Shown piece by piece: positions 18,690-31,364 of a stretch of DNA of 64,000 bases. The position numbers and the translations under genes were made by a program. Source of the stretch: Candidatus Altimarinota bacterium (GTDB lineage: Bacteria > Patescibacteriota > Gracilibacteria > BD1-5 > UBA6164); NCBI GenBank assembly GCA_943356435.1, contig CALREY010000003.1:62001-126000 (forward strand), written 5' to 3'. The notes under the pieces were generated by a model that worked only from the letters and a program-made list of their open reading frames with translations, had not been told where the DNA came from and made no database searches. The stretch's first letter is position 1. Every line of letters begins with the position of its first letter.

Positions 18690-20015
18690 ATGACCCTCGC
18701 TAGAAAATTTATAATCTCTCTTGTTTTGAGTATTACATTTATAGCATCTATAAATATTTTAGCATTTTATTTCTTTTATTCTGCTAACTTAAAAACTTAT
18801 ATATCTGAAAAGATAAAATCAAGAGATGCAATAACAATAGAATATATAAATCAAGTTATAGAGAAGCAAACTGTAGACGATATAGATAGTATATTTACAG
18901 ATACTGAAATAGAGTTTTTTGAGTTGCTTGAAAATAACAATGGTAAAATCCCATTAACAAAGCAAAAAAATATAGACATAGTAATCAATTATTTGGTGAA
19001 AAGCTGAATCTCATCTAAATATATAGAAGAAATAGTTCCTACAGATAATTTCTGAAAAGTACTTGAGGCTTTGAGAGACAAGGATTCACTTGAGTACAAA
19101 TTTGTAAATAAAATGGCTATATCTATACTATTAACAAATATTGTATCTATATCTATTATCATATTTTGACTATTGATATTTATCAGAATAACGATATTGC
19201 CAATAAAAGAAGCTACGGAAAATATCAAAAATGCAGTAGATTCAAAAGATATAATCTGAAATGATAATACAACAGAGATAGAATATCATAATAAAAAAGA
19301 TGAGATATGATTGCTGATAACAGCCATAAATAGCTTGAATAAGAGTCTGAATATGCAAGCAGAAATCAGATCTAGACTACTCGCTGATATATCTCACGAA
19401 CTCAAAACACCTATAACATCTATCCAATGTTATTTAGAATGAATAATGGACTGAGTAATAAAACTAAATGAAAAAAATCTGAAATCTATAACAGATGAGA
19501 TGAAGAGGCTTATTACACTAGTAAATAGGATAATGGATTTCGAAAAAAGTGATAAAGAAAAATTAAATCTAACAAAAACAGATACAAATGTTTCTGAGTT
19601 AATCAAACAAATAGTAGAAACTCATAAAAAGAGACTAAAGGAAAATAAACAAAGAATAAAAGTATCATGAGATGTGAATCTAATAATCAAATCTGATTCA
19701 AATCTATTTAAACAAGTAGTACATAATATAATATGAAATTTCTTGAAATATGCTTGAAAAGATACTCTACTAACTATTAATATTACCAAGAAATATATAG
19801 ATTTCATAGATAACTGACAATGAATAAAATCTAGTGAGGTACCATTTCTAACAGAAAAATTCTATCAATGAAACATAGAAAAAACTGGTGATATAAGCTC
19901 TAGATGAATCTGAGTATGATTAAGTATCACAAGTAAAATCATATTAGCACACGGATGGAAATATGAAATCAAATCAGATAAAGGAAAATGATTCAGTTTC
20001 AAGATATATTTGTAA
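18690..20015 (+). CDS. Membrane sensor histidine kinase
   Basis: 441 residues: two transmembrane helices (about 10-30 and 155-175) bracket a 120-residue external sensor, then a HAMP-like linker. Phospho-acceptor helix D-I-S-H-E-L-K-T-P lies near residue 235. The ATP-binding domain has the N box (Q-V-V-H-N-I-I-G-N), the D-N-G-Q-G-I motif and S-R-G-I-G-V-G-L-S-I, most of whose glycines are TGA. It is the partner of the response regulator immediately upstream and should phosphorylate it on an external signal not identifiable here. Confidence 0.95.
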
Positions 20016-20149
20016 TCTTCACACAATCTTCACATTCAAAATTTGTAATTATAAAATTTTTGTATACAATAACCACACTATTAGGGAAAAAAATAGGTTA
20101 AAGCCAAAAAATACTTTATAATTTTCCCTAATTTTACTATGTATTAACT

Positions 20150-20983
20150 ATGATAAAAAAAATCCTACTAGTATATATTACTATACTGCTTACATTTTCT
20201 ATTCAAACTACTAATTCTTATGATAAAGAATTAAGTGCTTTTGATGATTGAAAAACAATTAAGGAATTAAAAGAAAGTATTGATTATTTGGATAAAGCGA
20301 ATTCTGAACTGGATGATAATTTTAAAAACCTAGATATAGATTATGAAGTAAAGAGATTTTTGAGAAGCAATTTGAATGATAATGAATTTAAAAATATTAG
20401 ATACTTAATATCAGTGTTTAATTCTAACAAAGCTATAATAGAAGCTGAAATAGTAAGTAAATTAAAAAATAAACAATCTGTAGTAGAAGAAAAAAAAGCA
20501 TTAGTAGAAGAGAAAAGAAAGTTTTTCAATGGATTAATTCCCTATATAAATGCAGAATTTGATGATGAATATCTAAACTATATAAAAGCAAATGTACAAA
20601 TATTCACAGAAAAGAAATGAAATGATATAGATACAAAAAAAGAAATACTAAGTAACAAAGTTTGAGCACTAGAAACAAAAATACAAGAACATAGAAATTA
20701 TATAAACGAAAATATAAAAAAGATAATAGAAACAAAATTAGATGAAAAACTGAAAAACTTAGCAAATAATCCTACTTTTAAGGCTTTAAATAAAGATCAA
20801 AAAGTAAAAGTATTAAATAAAACAATAGATAAAATCAAACAAAAATTGGATAGACTTGTAAATGCTAACTCATCAAATACTTGATCTACTTCTAAATATG
20901 CTAATGATATATATGATAAAAAAATACAAACATTTTTGATCGCTGTAAGTAAATTAGAAGATTTCAGAGATACATTTAGATAA
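20150..20983 (+). CDS. Secreted coiled-coil protein
   Basis: 277 residues. A signal peptide (M-I-K-K-I-L-L-V then hydrophobic to residue 23) is followed by almost uninterrupted charged helix, rich in Lys and Glu, strongly predicted coiled coil (V-V-E-E-K-K-A-L-V-E-E-K-R). No family recognised. It lies downstream of the two-component pair, 135 nt away, and ends in its own terminator, so co-regulation is possible. Only a few TGA glycines because glycine is rare in it. Confidence 0.75.
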
Positions 20984-21020
20984 TAAAAAAAAGAACAAAA
21001 TTAATTTTGTTCTTTTTTTG
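20984..21020. terminator. Bidirectional terminator
   Basis: AAAAAAAGAACAAAATTAA/TTTTGTTCTTTTTTT stem between convergent genes. Confidence 0.85.
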
Positions 21021-21026
21021 TTTTTA

Positions 21027-23354
21027 TTAATTTTTAAAACATCTAATAGGTAATCAAAATGAGCGATTCATAGAAAAATATACTTTTATATCAGTCGGTG
21101 ATACATCTAATCTATATGCATCATTTCATGTAGGTGTTGAAGCCCAATATTGTACATAATTTCAGTCTCACATTTGATACATTACTCAATCAGATCTATG
21201 ACGATATCATGAATTTGCTATTTTTAAATCACTCATCATTTGTCATCCATTTGTTCACCATCATCATGTATTTACTAGATTTGACCACTCTATTTGTGTT
21301 GGTACATGATATCATGGCTCACATGGTCACTGCATTGCTTCTTTTGTATTAGTATTGTTTCACCATAAATCATCGTTTTTTACACTACTCCAATCATATG
21401 GTGTTGACATAGATGCTCATCAAATAAAATTAGTATTGTTATAATAATTGCTTGGTCAATATGATGATCAATCTACTAAACTAGTAGTAGGTGTTATAGT
21501 TCAACTAAATGTTCATCAATTATTTCACCATTGGAAATATTTCCCATATGAGCTAGTTCATGTTCCAGATACTGTAGATCATACATTACAAGCAGATAAA
21601 GTATATCATAATCAAGGTCAACTACATACAATAATATCTGGACTACTACATCAGTTATATGTAGTTGAAGCATTAATTATTTGTCATGTACTTGTACAAC
21701 TACTTATAGTATTAGTTTTTTCTCATTTTATACATCTTACACTATATGCAAAACTCTTACTACCAGCTTGACGTCAAACAGTATTATTTCATAGTATAAT
21801 TTTACGTATAAATTGTACAGTATCATGATAAGAATCTGCTGTCCATAAAGAAGTATTTATTCAACGTGATGAAAATGAAGTTCAATCAGTATTACGTTGT
21901 CAAGCTAAAGGTAATTTTAAAAAATTTACTAAGTTTGTATCATCTGTTTTTAAATTATGTCAAAACCATCATAGTCAATTACAAAAAAATCAAGTAGTTG
22001 TATACCTACATTTAGATTTATTTAAGTTGTCTTCTAATAATTCCCAGTCATTATCTGTTGGTACTTTCCGTCAAGAAGGACATGCTGAATCCATATTATA
22101 TCATGTATACAATTTTCACCATATATTATCTACTTCAGTATCTCAATTTGTTGTATTTCAAATATACCAAAGATTTGCTTTATAATTGCTAGTCATTCAA
22201 GTGCTATAACTATTACAATTACTAGTATTACTTACTCAGTCATAGTTTGGGTAACAGTTTGTAATAGTTCAATCTATTCAATTATCTTGTTTTCACCATT
22301 CTATACCATTTCATAATGTAGAATTACATCATGCCCAAGTTTGTCATCATAGACTTATATCTGGATTATTACAATTAGAGTCCAATGTTTGCCATCAAGA
22401 TACTACTGAATTTCCGCTAATTTCCAATTTTGCTCACAGAGTATTATTTACGAAACTTGCAGCATAATTTAGCAAATCTTGACTTGGATTATTTGTATCT
22501 ATAGTTAAATCTGATATATTTTTTATCTCTCACTCATTTTGTACTATCGATCAACTATAAGCGTCTTTTAATCATTTTACTAAGTTTACTCTAGCAGTAT
22601 AGCTAGTAGTATCAGTTAATGGAGAACAACTAGATGCATCAGAGTATGCTAATAAGTTATTAGTAGTGAAATCAAATCAAGCATCATGTTTAAATTTGCT
22701 TCATTTGAAAGTACTAGGTAGGTTTTTATATTTATTATATACCAATTTTTTTTCTGTAACTATTTGTTGTAAATCAGTTACGCTAGTATCATTAGTAATA
22801 ATAGTAGGAATACTTAATACATTACAAGTTGAACCAGATAATGATTTAGCCATAGTTCAATTATAATTTCATGTAGTATATGCTATTGCTTCTACTTCTC
22901 CAGCATTGGTTTGTGAAACTACATTATTCATTATTCATTTTTCATTATTCATTGATATTTCATCCCCTTCCATAATTCATCATAATTCAAATTCATTTTG
23001 AGAAGTTATAACTGAATAAGTATATTCTTTATCAGTTATTGGATCTAGAGGTATTTTATCTAATTTTGATGTATTAGTATATACTGTTTCTCAAAAAGTT
23101 CATTGATTCCAAACAACAGCTCAGCTATATGTAATATTTACTCAAGATGTAGGATTTGGGTATTTTCAAGCATCTAAATGAAATAATTCAAGAGAGGTTT
23201 TCATAGACGAAATGTCAGACAATCTAGTACTATCTCTAGCATCAGTACTATATCATTGTAGGCTTATAAACGCTATAGTTCATAATATTGAAAGAATAGT
23301 AATTACTACTATAAGCTCTACTAAAGTGAAGGCATTTTTATATTTTTTATTCAT
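21027..23354 (-). CDS. Pilin-like adhesin B: prepilin leader plus two FISUMP domains
   Basis: 775 residues. Prepilin signal N-A-F-T-L-V-E-L-I-V-V-I-T-I-L at residues 7-21. Head and stalk resemble the other three large pilins here. Two C-terminal modules are FISUMP (Fibrobacter succinogenes major paralogous) domains: first about 365-540 with P-S-G-R-K-V-P-T-D-N-D-W-E-L-L, L-P-L-A-G and F-A-Y-S-V-R-C-I-K; second about 545-775 with G-P-C-E-P-G-Y-H-V-P-T-Q-I-E-W, Y-W-A-S-T-P-T-G-N and final G-L-P-I-R-C-F-K-N. FISUMP domains are found on bacterial surface proteins. Dozens of UGA glycines. Likely displayed on the cell surface or pilus. Confidence 0.85.
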
Positions 23355-23412
23355 AAATTATTATTAATTATTTATTAGTATAAATTTAATAATTTTGTAA
23401 TTTTAATCAAAT

Positions 23413-23446
23413 AAAAAAGTATTTACAATTGTGTGTAAATACTTTT
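23413..23446. terminator. Terminator of the wecB-like gene
   Basis: AAAAAGTATTTACA/TGTAAATACTTTT stem, 8 nt after the wecB-like stop on the minus strand. Confidence 0.75.
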
Positions 23447-23453
23447 AATTATA

Positions 23454-24842
23454 CTATATCTCCCAGTCAAAAAATTGTTCCAAGTCTAGTCTTTCATCAT
23501 CATATTTGAATAATTTTCAGTCTTTATTAAGCATTTCTAGTACTTCATCTACTATTATTTTTGATACATTTTTACCATATAGATGAGTTTTATTAATCAT
23601 TTTTTCATTCGCTATTGCTCAAAGTACTATATCTGCAATCAAGTTTGATTTGATAGGTGGAGCAATTATGTTTGTACCTGCCAGAATTGTTTCTGTTCTG
23701 TCTGAACCAAATCTAACTGTTACACATGGTACTCATACTATATTTGCTTCTTCTTGCATACTACCACTATCTGTAACTACTGCTCATGCTTTACTAATCA
23801 TATCTATTACTTCACTATGGTGTGCTAGTGCAGGTCCATATGCAAAATTGTCCTTGTATTTTTCTTTTAATTCTTCTATATCATTTCTCAGACCATAATT
23901 ATCTATAGCGTATTCTGAAGCATATAGTCATAAAAAACATACATATACTCATTTTTCTACTAATTTTTTAATTGCATTGTATATTACTAGAAATCTCTCT
24001 TTTTTTTCTGTGTTTTCTCTTCTATGTATTGTTATAAATATGAATGGTTTATTTTTCATATTTGGGAATTTTTCAAATGCTTTTGATTCCCCTATTTTTG
24101 TTTTAGATATTTCTATTGCATCTGCTACTGTATTTCATACTACTTTTATATGGTCTGATGGAAATCATTCATTTGTAAGTGTTGTTCTATATAGCTCCAC
24201 TGGTGCTGCAAATAGCCCTGTAGAAGCTTCTATTCATCTAGTATCAAACTGTTCTGGATATGGTTCTATACTACCTGTTTCATATAAATCAAAGTTTTGT
24301 AATGCATTGTAATAAGTATCCCAATCAAAATTTCATTTATTGTATTCTTTAAATAAATTGTGATAAAATTCCTTGTTTGGTGTAAATGTTCTGATTCATG
24401 CTTCTACGTGTACTACTGCAAATTTATTCAAAAATGCTGCTTTATCAGCTGTAGTAGCTGTAAGTGTATCACCATGTACATAAGGAATTGGTAATTTACC
24501 AAAGTTTTGTGATAGATTTACTAGAAAATCACCTAATCTTTCTACTATAAGTGAGAATTTTTTATGAATAGGTCAAAAAATATTTAGATTCACATCTACT
24601 TCCATATCGAATTCATCTAATACTCATTTACTCAAATTGTAATCATAATGTTGTCCAGTATGAACTAATACAACTAATTCATTTCTATTTTTTAATTCTT
24701 GATATAGTGGAGCTTGTTTTATTATATCTGGTTTTGTAGCTATCATTATGATATGAGCATATTTTTTTTCTGATTTTTCTATATCTAACCAAAAATTTGG
24801 TCTAATATATACACTGTTGTCTTCTATCGTATTATTTGTCAT
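23454..24842 (-). CDS. wecB: UDP-N-acetylglucosamine 2-epimerase-like protein
   Basis: 462 residues. Conserved elements of the non-hydrolysing epimerase: T-K-P-D-I-I-K-Q-A-P-L near residue 40, V-H-T-G-Q-H-Y-D, Y-V-H-G-D-T, V-E-A-G-I-R-T, then I-T-I-H-R-R-E-N-T and T-D-S-G-S-M-Q-E-E-A. The enzyme makes UDP-ManNAc for surface glycans. It is about 80 residues longer than usual, with an N-terminal extension and an insert between E-A-G-I-R-T and the P-E-Q-F-D-T-R segment. The cytosolic product probably feeds the neighbouring surface-polysaccharide or glycosylation functions. Confidence 0.88.
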
Positions 24843-24904
24843 ATTTTAGGCATTCTTTAAAAAATAATTAGCTTGATTATATTGACTTTTGTATTTTTGC
24901 AAAA

Positions 24905-26152
24905 TTAATGTAGATTTTCTATATTATTATGGTTTTCATATTTGAAATGCAGTTTGATTGATATGTATACAAATAAATAAGATAAACCATTTAATATTAG
25001 AAATATTTTCAATAATGTTTCTATTGAATATGTGCTATAAAATACAAGTAATAAACATAGTATAAGTGTAGAAATTCTAGATATTGCAAGAGTGAATTCT
25101 CTAAGTATCATAGATGGAAAGAAATCTGAATCAGTATTTTTAATAGTATCCATGATTTTTAAATCATATACATGTTCAGATACTCTGAATATAGGACTCA
25201 GTATAACAAGAGATAGATTAAAAAATATGTATGTATAGATATTGAAACTAAAAGAAAATAATAAGTGGACTAGAAATATTACTAAAGTGACTCAAAATAG
25301 TATAATCAGTCTATTTTTTGCATTTCTAATATGGGACAAAAATATTACTAAAAAGAATGATATTAATCACATAATAGATTCAAATATTCATACATTTACT
25401 TCATTTTTTAACAGAATAATTGCTATTATTGGTAGTATTACTATTTTGAATGCTCAGAGCATACCGGTAAAAAATATATATGCTTGTCACCAGAAATATT
25501 TTTTCAGATTAAAGAAATTTATTACATCATCTTTAGTTATTTTACTAGGTATGTATACTCATGTATTTTTTATAAACAAAAAACTTATTAGATTAACTAT
25601 AGGTATTATGATAAATAACAGATAGTATCAATTGATAGAAAAAAAACTCGAAAAATAAAATAGTACAGATACTAATAGAGGTGTAATTATTTGTAATATA
25701 TTTCATCCTGCTGATATAAGTGATGAATAAAAATCTCTGTTTTCATCTGCAATATTATTCAACTCATTAGCATGAACAGCACACCAAAAACTACCCAATC
25801 AAGTACCATAAATAAATCAAAATATATAGCTTCAAACAATATTGTTTTTAAATAATAGTAGAAATATAAATGACAAGATAAAAACTATGTAAGATAAATA
25901 ATACATAGTTCTAATATTTATTTTGTATAGAGATAATATATACCCTACTCCAGAAAATCATAGTAAACAGGATGCAAAAAATATTATATTATAAATAATT
26001 ACATTTGTTATATCATTATCTATTTTGAATATATAAATATTTATAAATAAAGCTGCTATGAATTGTCAGAAGCTATATATCCACATCAAATATATCATAC
26101 TCTTATTTGAAAGAGGAAAATTGTTAAATTTTGTTTTTGTTAATTTGTACAT
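24905..26152 (-). CDS. Polytopic membrane protein, MFS-like
   Basis: 415 residues with about 11-12 membrane helices. The twelve-helix layout with a central polar loop and the G-x-x-G-S-F/G-x-x-C motif in helices 4-5 resemble a major facilitator or a flippase; motifs are too weak to choose. Lying between wecB and a PurN-like gene on one strand, it may export a sugar or lipid-linked glycan. Identity as transporter is inferred from topology. Confidence 0.6.
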
Positions 26153-26181
26153 TATTACACTTATTTATTTAATTTATATTA

Positions 26182-26982
26182 TTAATTAGTTCAAAAAATT
26201 ATATCATTACTCAAATTTACACGACTAAGCATATCTTTATCCATTTGTATTTCATCATTATCATCTCATGACCATGTAATAATTTTGGATACTACTAATT
26301 GGTATATTTTCCATATATTGTTTATTTCTTGTTGTATTATTCTATTTTTTATATCGTTTATTGTGTCATCTTGATTTAATACTACTGGTATTTGTGCTAT
26401 TATAGGAAGTTTATCTACATCTTGATTAAAGTAACTTATTGTTAAAAATGTTTTATCTATCATTCAAGATTTATATTCTTGCAGTACTCTTTTACATGTT
26501 TCCACTTCACTTAATCACATATATTGATTTTTTGAGTTTCATATAAATGTATCAATAGTTTTATGTGGAGTCAATCAAGCTACATATTCTTGCCAATTTG
26601 ATAAAAAAATGTACTCAAGTCAGTATTTTTCTACTATACTTTGATATACATTACTTACAAATTGTAATTGTACTTTATCATTATGTGGATTATCTATTTT
26701 ATCAGATAAGTATTCTAGTCTCTCAAATTTTATTCCAGAATTGTATGCTTCTTTTCTCTCTCAGCCATTCCAATCTTTACTTATTATTGCTGCTACTTTT
26801 ACATTTAATTCTCAGGCTTTTACCTTTTCTAATAGAGTTTTTATTTTTTCACATCACTCAGAATACCTTTTTCATGAATTGATTAATATTCATACTTTAG
26901 GTGCATCTACACTAGCAGACAGATTATTAGATAAACTGATTCAGAATATAAATTGATATTGTTTTAATAGATATTTTTGCAT
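26182..26982 (-). CDS. PurN-like formyltransferase-fold protein lacking the catalytic motif
   Basis: 266 residues. The Rossmann-like start V-G-I-L-I-N-S-G-K-R-Y-S-E-G and V-K-V-A-A-I-I-S-K-D-G follow the pattern of phosphoribosylglycinamide formyltransferase; late on, D-K-L-P-I-I-A-Q-I-P-V matches its folate-side strand. The N-I-H-P catalytic motif, expected after residue 145, is replaced by T-I-D-T-F-I-G. Formyl transfer is therefore doubtful; it could be a diverged relative with another substrate. Its neighbours (wecB, membrane transporter) hint at sugar metabolism rather than purines. Confidence 0.55.
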
Positions 26983-27067
26983 AATATATAGTTAACATAT
27001 AAAGTTTAATGTTATACATTTTTTCTAAAAATTCAATTAATAATAATTTAACATATATATTAAAAAA

Positions 27068-27916
27068 TTACTTAAAATAATATCATAATCAAACTAATAT
27101 AGTAACAATAATTGTAAGTAGTAAGTCTTTTTTACTTGGTTTGTCTTTGAGGATTATATATGATAAAAATAAAGTTATTCATATTCAAACGAATGATAAT
27201 AGAATACTTACTGATATTCACATACTTTTGATAATTATTAGAGACATTAAATATGATAATCATCATAAATGTGAACCAAAAATTCTTTCTGCATAGAATT
27301 TTTTGGGTAAAAATCATATGTTGCTATAATCTTTTTTTCTAAAAAATATAAATAGAATAAATATTATTCAAACAATGTAATTTAATACAAAAAATTCTAT
27401 ATTTGATATTTGCTTTAACAAATATCAAGTAAGTAAAAGAGCAATAGAAACTAACAATTGTGAAAATGCGAATAATTTGATTGATTTAGGTAGTTTGAGT
27501 GTTTTGAAATCAATAGTAAATCAAATAATAACAAAAACAGTCAAAATGGTTATAAACAGTGATGTAACAGATATGTCTCAAAATAATATAAATCAAAATA
27601 TTATTGATATTATTCTATTTATATTTTCATAAGGTGCTAAAACTGATATTTTATCTACACTGTATATTTTTTGTGAAATAATTTTATTAAAATATCCTAA
27701 AAAAATTATTAAAAATATTATAAATATTGTAAACCAAGTAAAGGTGAAACTAAAATTTTCAAATTGTCATAATAGATATAATGCAAAACTTATTAAAATA
27801 ATAGGTGTGTAAGACATTAACAAAAAATATGAACTAGGTGATTTATAGTTCAGAGATTTTTTCCGAAATATTGTTGCAAATGAACCGAGTATAGTTGAGA
27901 TTATTGCATTAATCAT
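27068..27916 (-). CDS. EamA/DMT-type transporter 1
   Basis: 282 residues, ten membrane helices in two repeats of five. The final repeat reads L-S-F-V-G-I-G-I-T-L-F-L-S-Y-I-I-L-K-D-K-P-S, the EamA signature, which only appears when TGA is glycine. Substrate unknown; relatives export metabolites. The next gene on the strand is a paralogue sharing the same end (L-S-Y-I-I-L-K-D-K-P-S-K-K-D), so they arose by duplication. Confidence 0.85.
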
Positions 27917-27926
27917 AACAATTTAT

Positions 27927-28763
27927 TTATTGGAAATAATATCACAATCATACTAATATAGAAACTATAGTAGTCAGAATTATATCTTTTTTGGATGGTT
28001 TATCCTTTAATATAATATATGAAAATAATAAAGTGATTCATATTCATAAAAATGATAGTAATATACTTATCGATAATCATAGATTTTTTATAACTACTAG
28101 TCACAAAAACCAAGATATCCATCACATAGCTCATATATATCTATTTATAAAGAAACTTTTGTTTAATCATTTCAGTGTCTTGAATTCTCATAAGTATAAA
28201 GCTATTCAAGTTAATAGAACTATTCAAAACAATACAAACACTATGAAATATAATACTTCTGAATAAGTAACTATCAAGTATCATGCCCATATATTTTCTA
28301 TTGCTGCTAGAAACTCTACCAAGAAAATCATTTTTGTACTTTTTGGAAATTTGAAACTCTTGTAATTAATAGAAAATCATATTATTACGAATACAGCAAT
28401 TATAGTAATTATAAGCGAAGTAATAGATACATCTGAAAATAATATAAATGAAAATATAATAGTAAGTATTTTATTTACATTTGTGTATGGCATAATAACT
28501 GAAATCTTATCTTTTGTATATATCTTTTGATAAAGAGAAGCATTAAATATAGCTAGAAGTGTAATAAATAATATAGAAATCACCAAGAAATAGTCGATTT
28601 GTGATAAATCAACTCAAGTATACAAAAAGTATCAAACTATCATTAATCATATAGGATAACTCATCAAGTCATGTACTTTTCATCATACTCCAAATCATAG
28701 AGATTTTTTCCAAAATATATCAGAAAAACAATCTATAAGTGTAGATAAAACTACTAAAATCAT
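27927..28763 (-). CDS. EamA/DMT-type transporter 2
   Basis: 278 residues, again ten helices with the EamA repeat (S-L-I-I-T-I-I-A-V-F-V-I-I in the first half, F-S-Y-I-I-L-K-D-K-P-S-K-K-D-I-I-L in the second). It is a tandem paralogue of EamA 1, with only 10 nt between them, so they are co-transcribed. Pairs of half-size DMT proteins can work as heterodimers, but each of these is full size and could act alone. Confidence 0.85.
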
Positions 28764-28878
28764 TTGTATAAATATTATTAGCTAAATAAATCAGTAATAT
28801 TAACACAGAAAGCTAAAGCATTCTGTTGATAATTAGGTAAATACATTTATTCAACAGATGGCTTCATCCATTTGTACA

Positions 28879-29484
28879 TTAAATAAATTCTATCAATTTT
28901 TGAATAAAAGACTTTTTCTCAGCAATTGTATTAGATTTATTTTTGTTTATTTCTTCTAAATTATCTCTAATATCAATTGTATGTTCTTGAATTAACACTA
29001 GTTTTTTATCTAATATTGTTAAAAATCATGAAAATAGATTTATTCATATAGCTGTATCTGGAGATATTTTGCTAGATAATAGTACAAGTGCAGAATTCAC
29101 TTTTGTTATCATTTGTAGTCTAAATACTTCATCTATTACTGCTTTTTTGTATTCATCTTTTGTTATTCTTAGCTCTTTTGGTAGATAATTATCTATATCT
29201 TTCAATTCTTCGATTTGATCTATTTTATCAAATATCTTGTGTATTTCTTCATCATCTATATCCAGTCATTCTGCTATATCAGTAGCAGTATCTTTAGATA
29301 TAACTCATTTTGTTACTAATTCTTTTAAGTTGTCCAAGTCATGTTCTGCTTGTATTTCTATAGATATTTCATCTTTTACTTTTTTGAATTCCAAGACTTT
29401 TTCTTCTTCTTTTATTTTATCTTCTTCTGTGATTTTTGATTTCTTATTTTCTTGATCTTTGATAGCACCTGCTTCTATTGGCAT
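28879..29484 (-). CDS. Helical cytoplasmic protein of unknown function
   Basis: 201 residues, highly charged and helical. Coiled-coil-like K-I-T-E-E-D-K-I-K-E-E-E-K-V (residues 16-30), then a region with I-D-D-E-E-I-H-K-I-F-D-K-I-D and a hydrophobic helix (S-A-L-V-L-L-S-S-K-I-S-P) near residue 135. No signal peptide. No family recognised. It is divergent from the SPFH gene, whose start lies 133 nt away, and may share its promoter region. Confidence 0.65.
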
Positions 29485-29616
29485 ATATCAATAATTAATA
29501 ATAAAATATATTATTATATTACATTATTTTTTAAAATATTCAATTTTAAATTTTTCTTGCAATATTTCTATAAATTGTATATAATATTTTTACTTATAAT
29601 TTAACTATATTTATAT

Positions 29617-30564
29617 ATGTGATTAATAATATTGTTAATTGAGATTTTCATTTGAGTAGCTTTGATAATGATTCCAGAGGTTTGAATAATGATATGAATT
29701 GTTTATTTTATTTTCTTATTAATATCATGAGTTGTAATAGTACAACCAAATAGTGTAAGGAGTAAGGAAGTATTTGGTAAATATACTTGAGTACTTAGAC
29801 AATGATTCAATCTAGTTATACCTTTTGTTACTAGAACTATAAGACTTGATTTACAAAGAAAAAACTTCCCAGTAGAAGTAGAATGAGTAACTCAAGACAA
29901 TGTAAATGCATTTATATGATTAAATGTTATCTATTATATTGAGGATGATAATGATGCTACTACTAATGGTAATATATATAAAGCTATATATAGTATAGAT
30001 GATCCAAAAACAATGATAAAATCAACTATTGATGAACAATTGAGGGCGATGATTGTGACTTTTACTCATAAAAATATATTTGCTAAGAGAGAAGAAATCT
30101 GAGAATCAATAGAAGAAAGACTAAGAGTTAAATTATCTACATTTTGATTCAAACTTGATTCTATTCAAGTAAGAGATGTGAAACTAGATAGTGCAGTAAT
30201 GGCTGCTATGAACAAAATAGTAGAAACAGAAAAATATAAAGAAGCAGCATTCAACGAAGCTGAAGCTAAAAAAATCATGCAAGTAAAACAAGCTGAAGCA
30301 GAAAAAGAATCAAAAATACTTCTATGAGAAGGTATGGCAGGTCAAAGAATGAAAATAGCTGAATGATTCAAAGAATCAGTAGATATGATCAAACAAGCAG
30401 ACAATTCTCTAACTGCTGAAAAAGTATTAAATTTCTTACTTGATTCATCTAGAATAGAAACACTATGAAATATCTGAGCTCAAGATAATTCTAAATTAGT
30501 ATATTTAAATGAAAATCTAGAATGAAGAACTAGTAGACTTATTGCTGGAAGTGAAATAATATAA
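29617..30564 (+). CDS. SPFH/band 7 (stomatin-like) membrane protein
   Basis: 315 residues. Two N-terminal hydrophobic helices (about 3-40) anchor the SPFH domain (about 42-200: V-Q-P-N-S-V-R-S-K-E-V-F-G-K-Y, V-T-R-T-I-R-L-D-L-Q, V-T-Q-D-N-V-N-A-F-I), followed by a long coiled-coil helix rich in Ala and Glu (K-E-A-A-F-N-E-A-E-A-K-K). Typical of stomatin, HflK and flotillin-like scaffolds that organise membrane domains. No NfeD partner gene is adjacent. Start ATG 29617, with TGA as residue 2. Confidence 0.92.
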
Positions 30565-30597
30565 GAAAAAATCACCACTTTTAAGTGGTGATTTTTA
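30565..30597 (+). terminator. Terminator of SPFH gene
   Basis: AAAAATCACCACTT/AAGTGGTGATTTTT stem with T-run, right after the TAA. Confidence 0.85.
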
Positions 30598-30656
30598 TTA
30601 TCATTAACAGTACATTAATTTAAAAATACATAAAATACTAATTTGATTAGAATTAA

Positions 30657-31343
30657 TTATTTCATATTACATTTTATATCTTCTTCTAGTTTATTCATTT
30701 TTCACCATGATTTATTATAATCAGATGTAGTCATAAACACTCATAATCAATTTTTATACATAAATCTATATCAATTTCAACTTATAGGTACATATACAAT
30801 TTCTCATAAAATTTCTCATACAGAGTTTGCTGATATACTTATGTAATCCTGATTGTTATTTTTATTTAAACTAATTCTTATATATTTAGAGTAATTGTAA
30901 TCATATTTTTTAGCTTTATCTATTTTTACTCAACGTTTAATTAATATTAATTTTTGGTCATATATATATTTATCTACACTTACTACTTCACCTTTAAATA
31001 AATATCAATCTATAACTATTGAAAATACATCTCATATTTTAGCCTTAAGAAATGGATTTATACTTACTATATTAAAGTATTTTCCACCATCATAATATAC
31101 AGGATTATCTATTTTTTTTGTATCTATTCATGAAAAATTATTTATTTCAATAAAAGGAACATACCATTTATTTTTATCATTTTTCAAATTTTCTAAATTT
31201 GCTGGTTTAACAAACCATTGTGAGAATATTGATTTAGGTGGAATTTTAATTATATTTCTATTTTCTAAATAATATTTATTATAAATAAAAATAATAAAAA
31301 ATGTTAAAATTAAAATTAATCATACATATTTTAGTTTTTTCAT
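30657..31343 (-). CDS. Membrane-anchored exported protein, unknown
   Basis: 228 residues: one N-terminal transmembrane helix (5-23), then an extracellular beta-rich domain with many Tyr, Lys and Asn (I-P-P-K-S-I-F-S-Q-W-F, Y-Y-D-G-G-K-Y-F-N-I-V). No family recognised; the pattern W-Y-V-P-F-I-E-I is reminiscent of small envelope beta proteins. It is upstream of, and on the opposite side from, the SPFH gene (convergent). Confidence 0.6.
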
Positions 31344-31364
31344 TTTCCACTTTTAAATAATATT

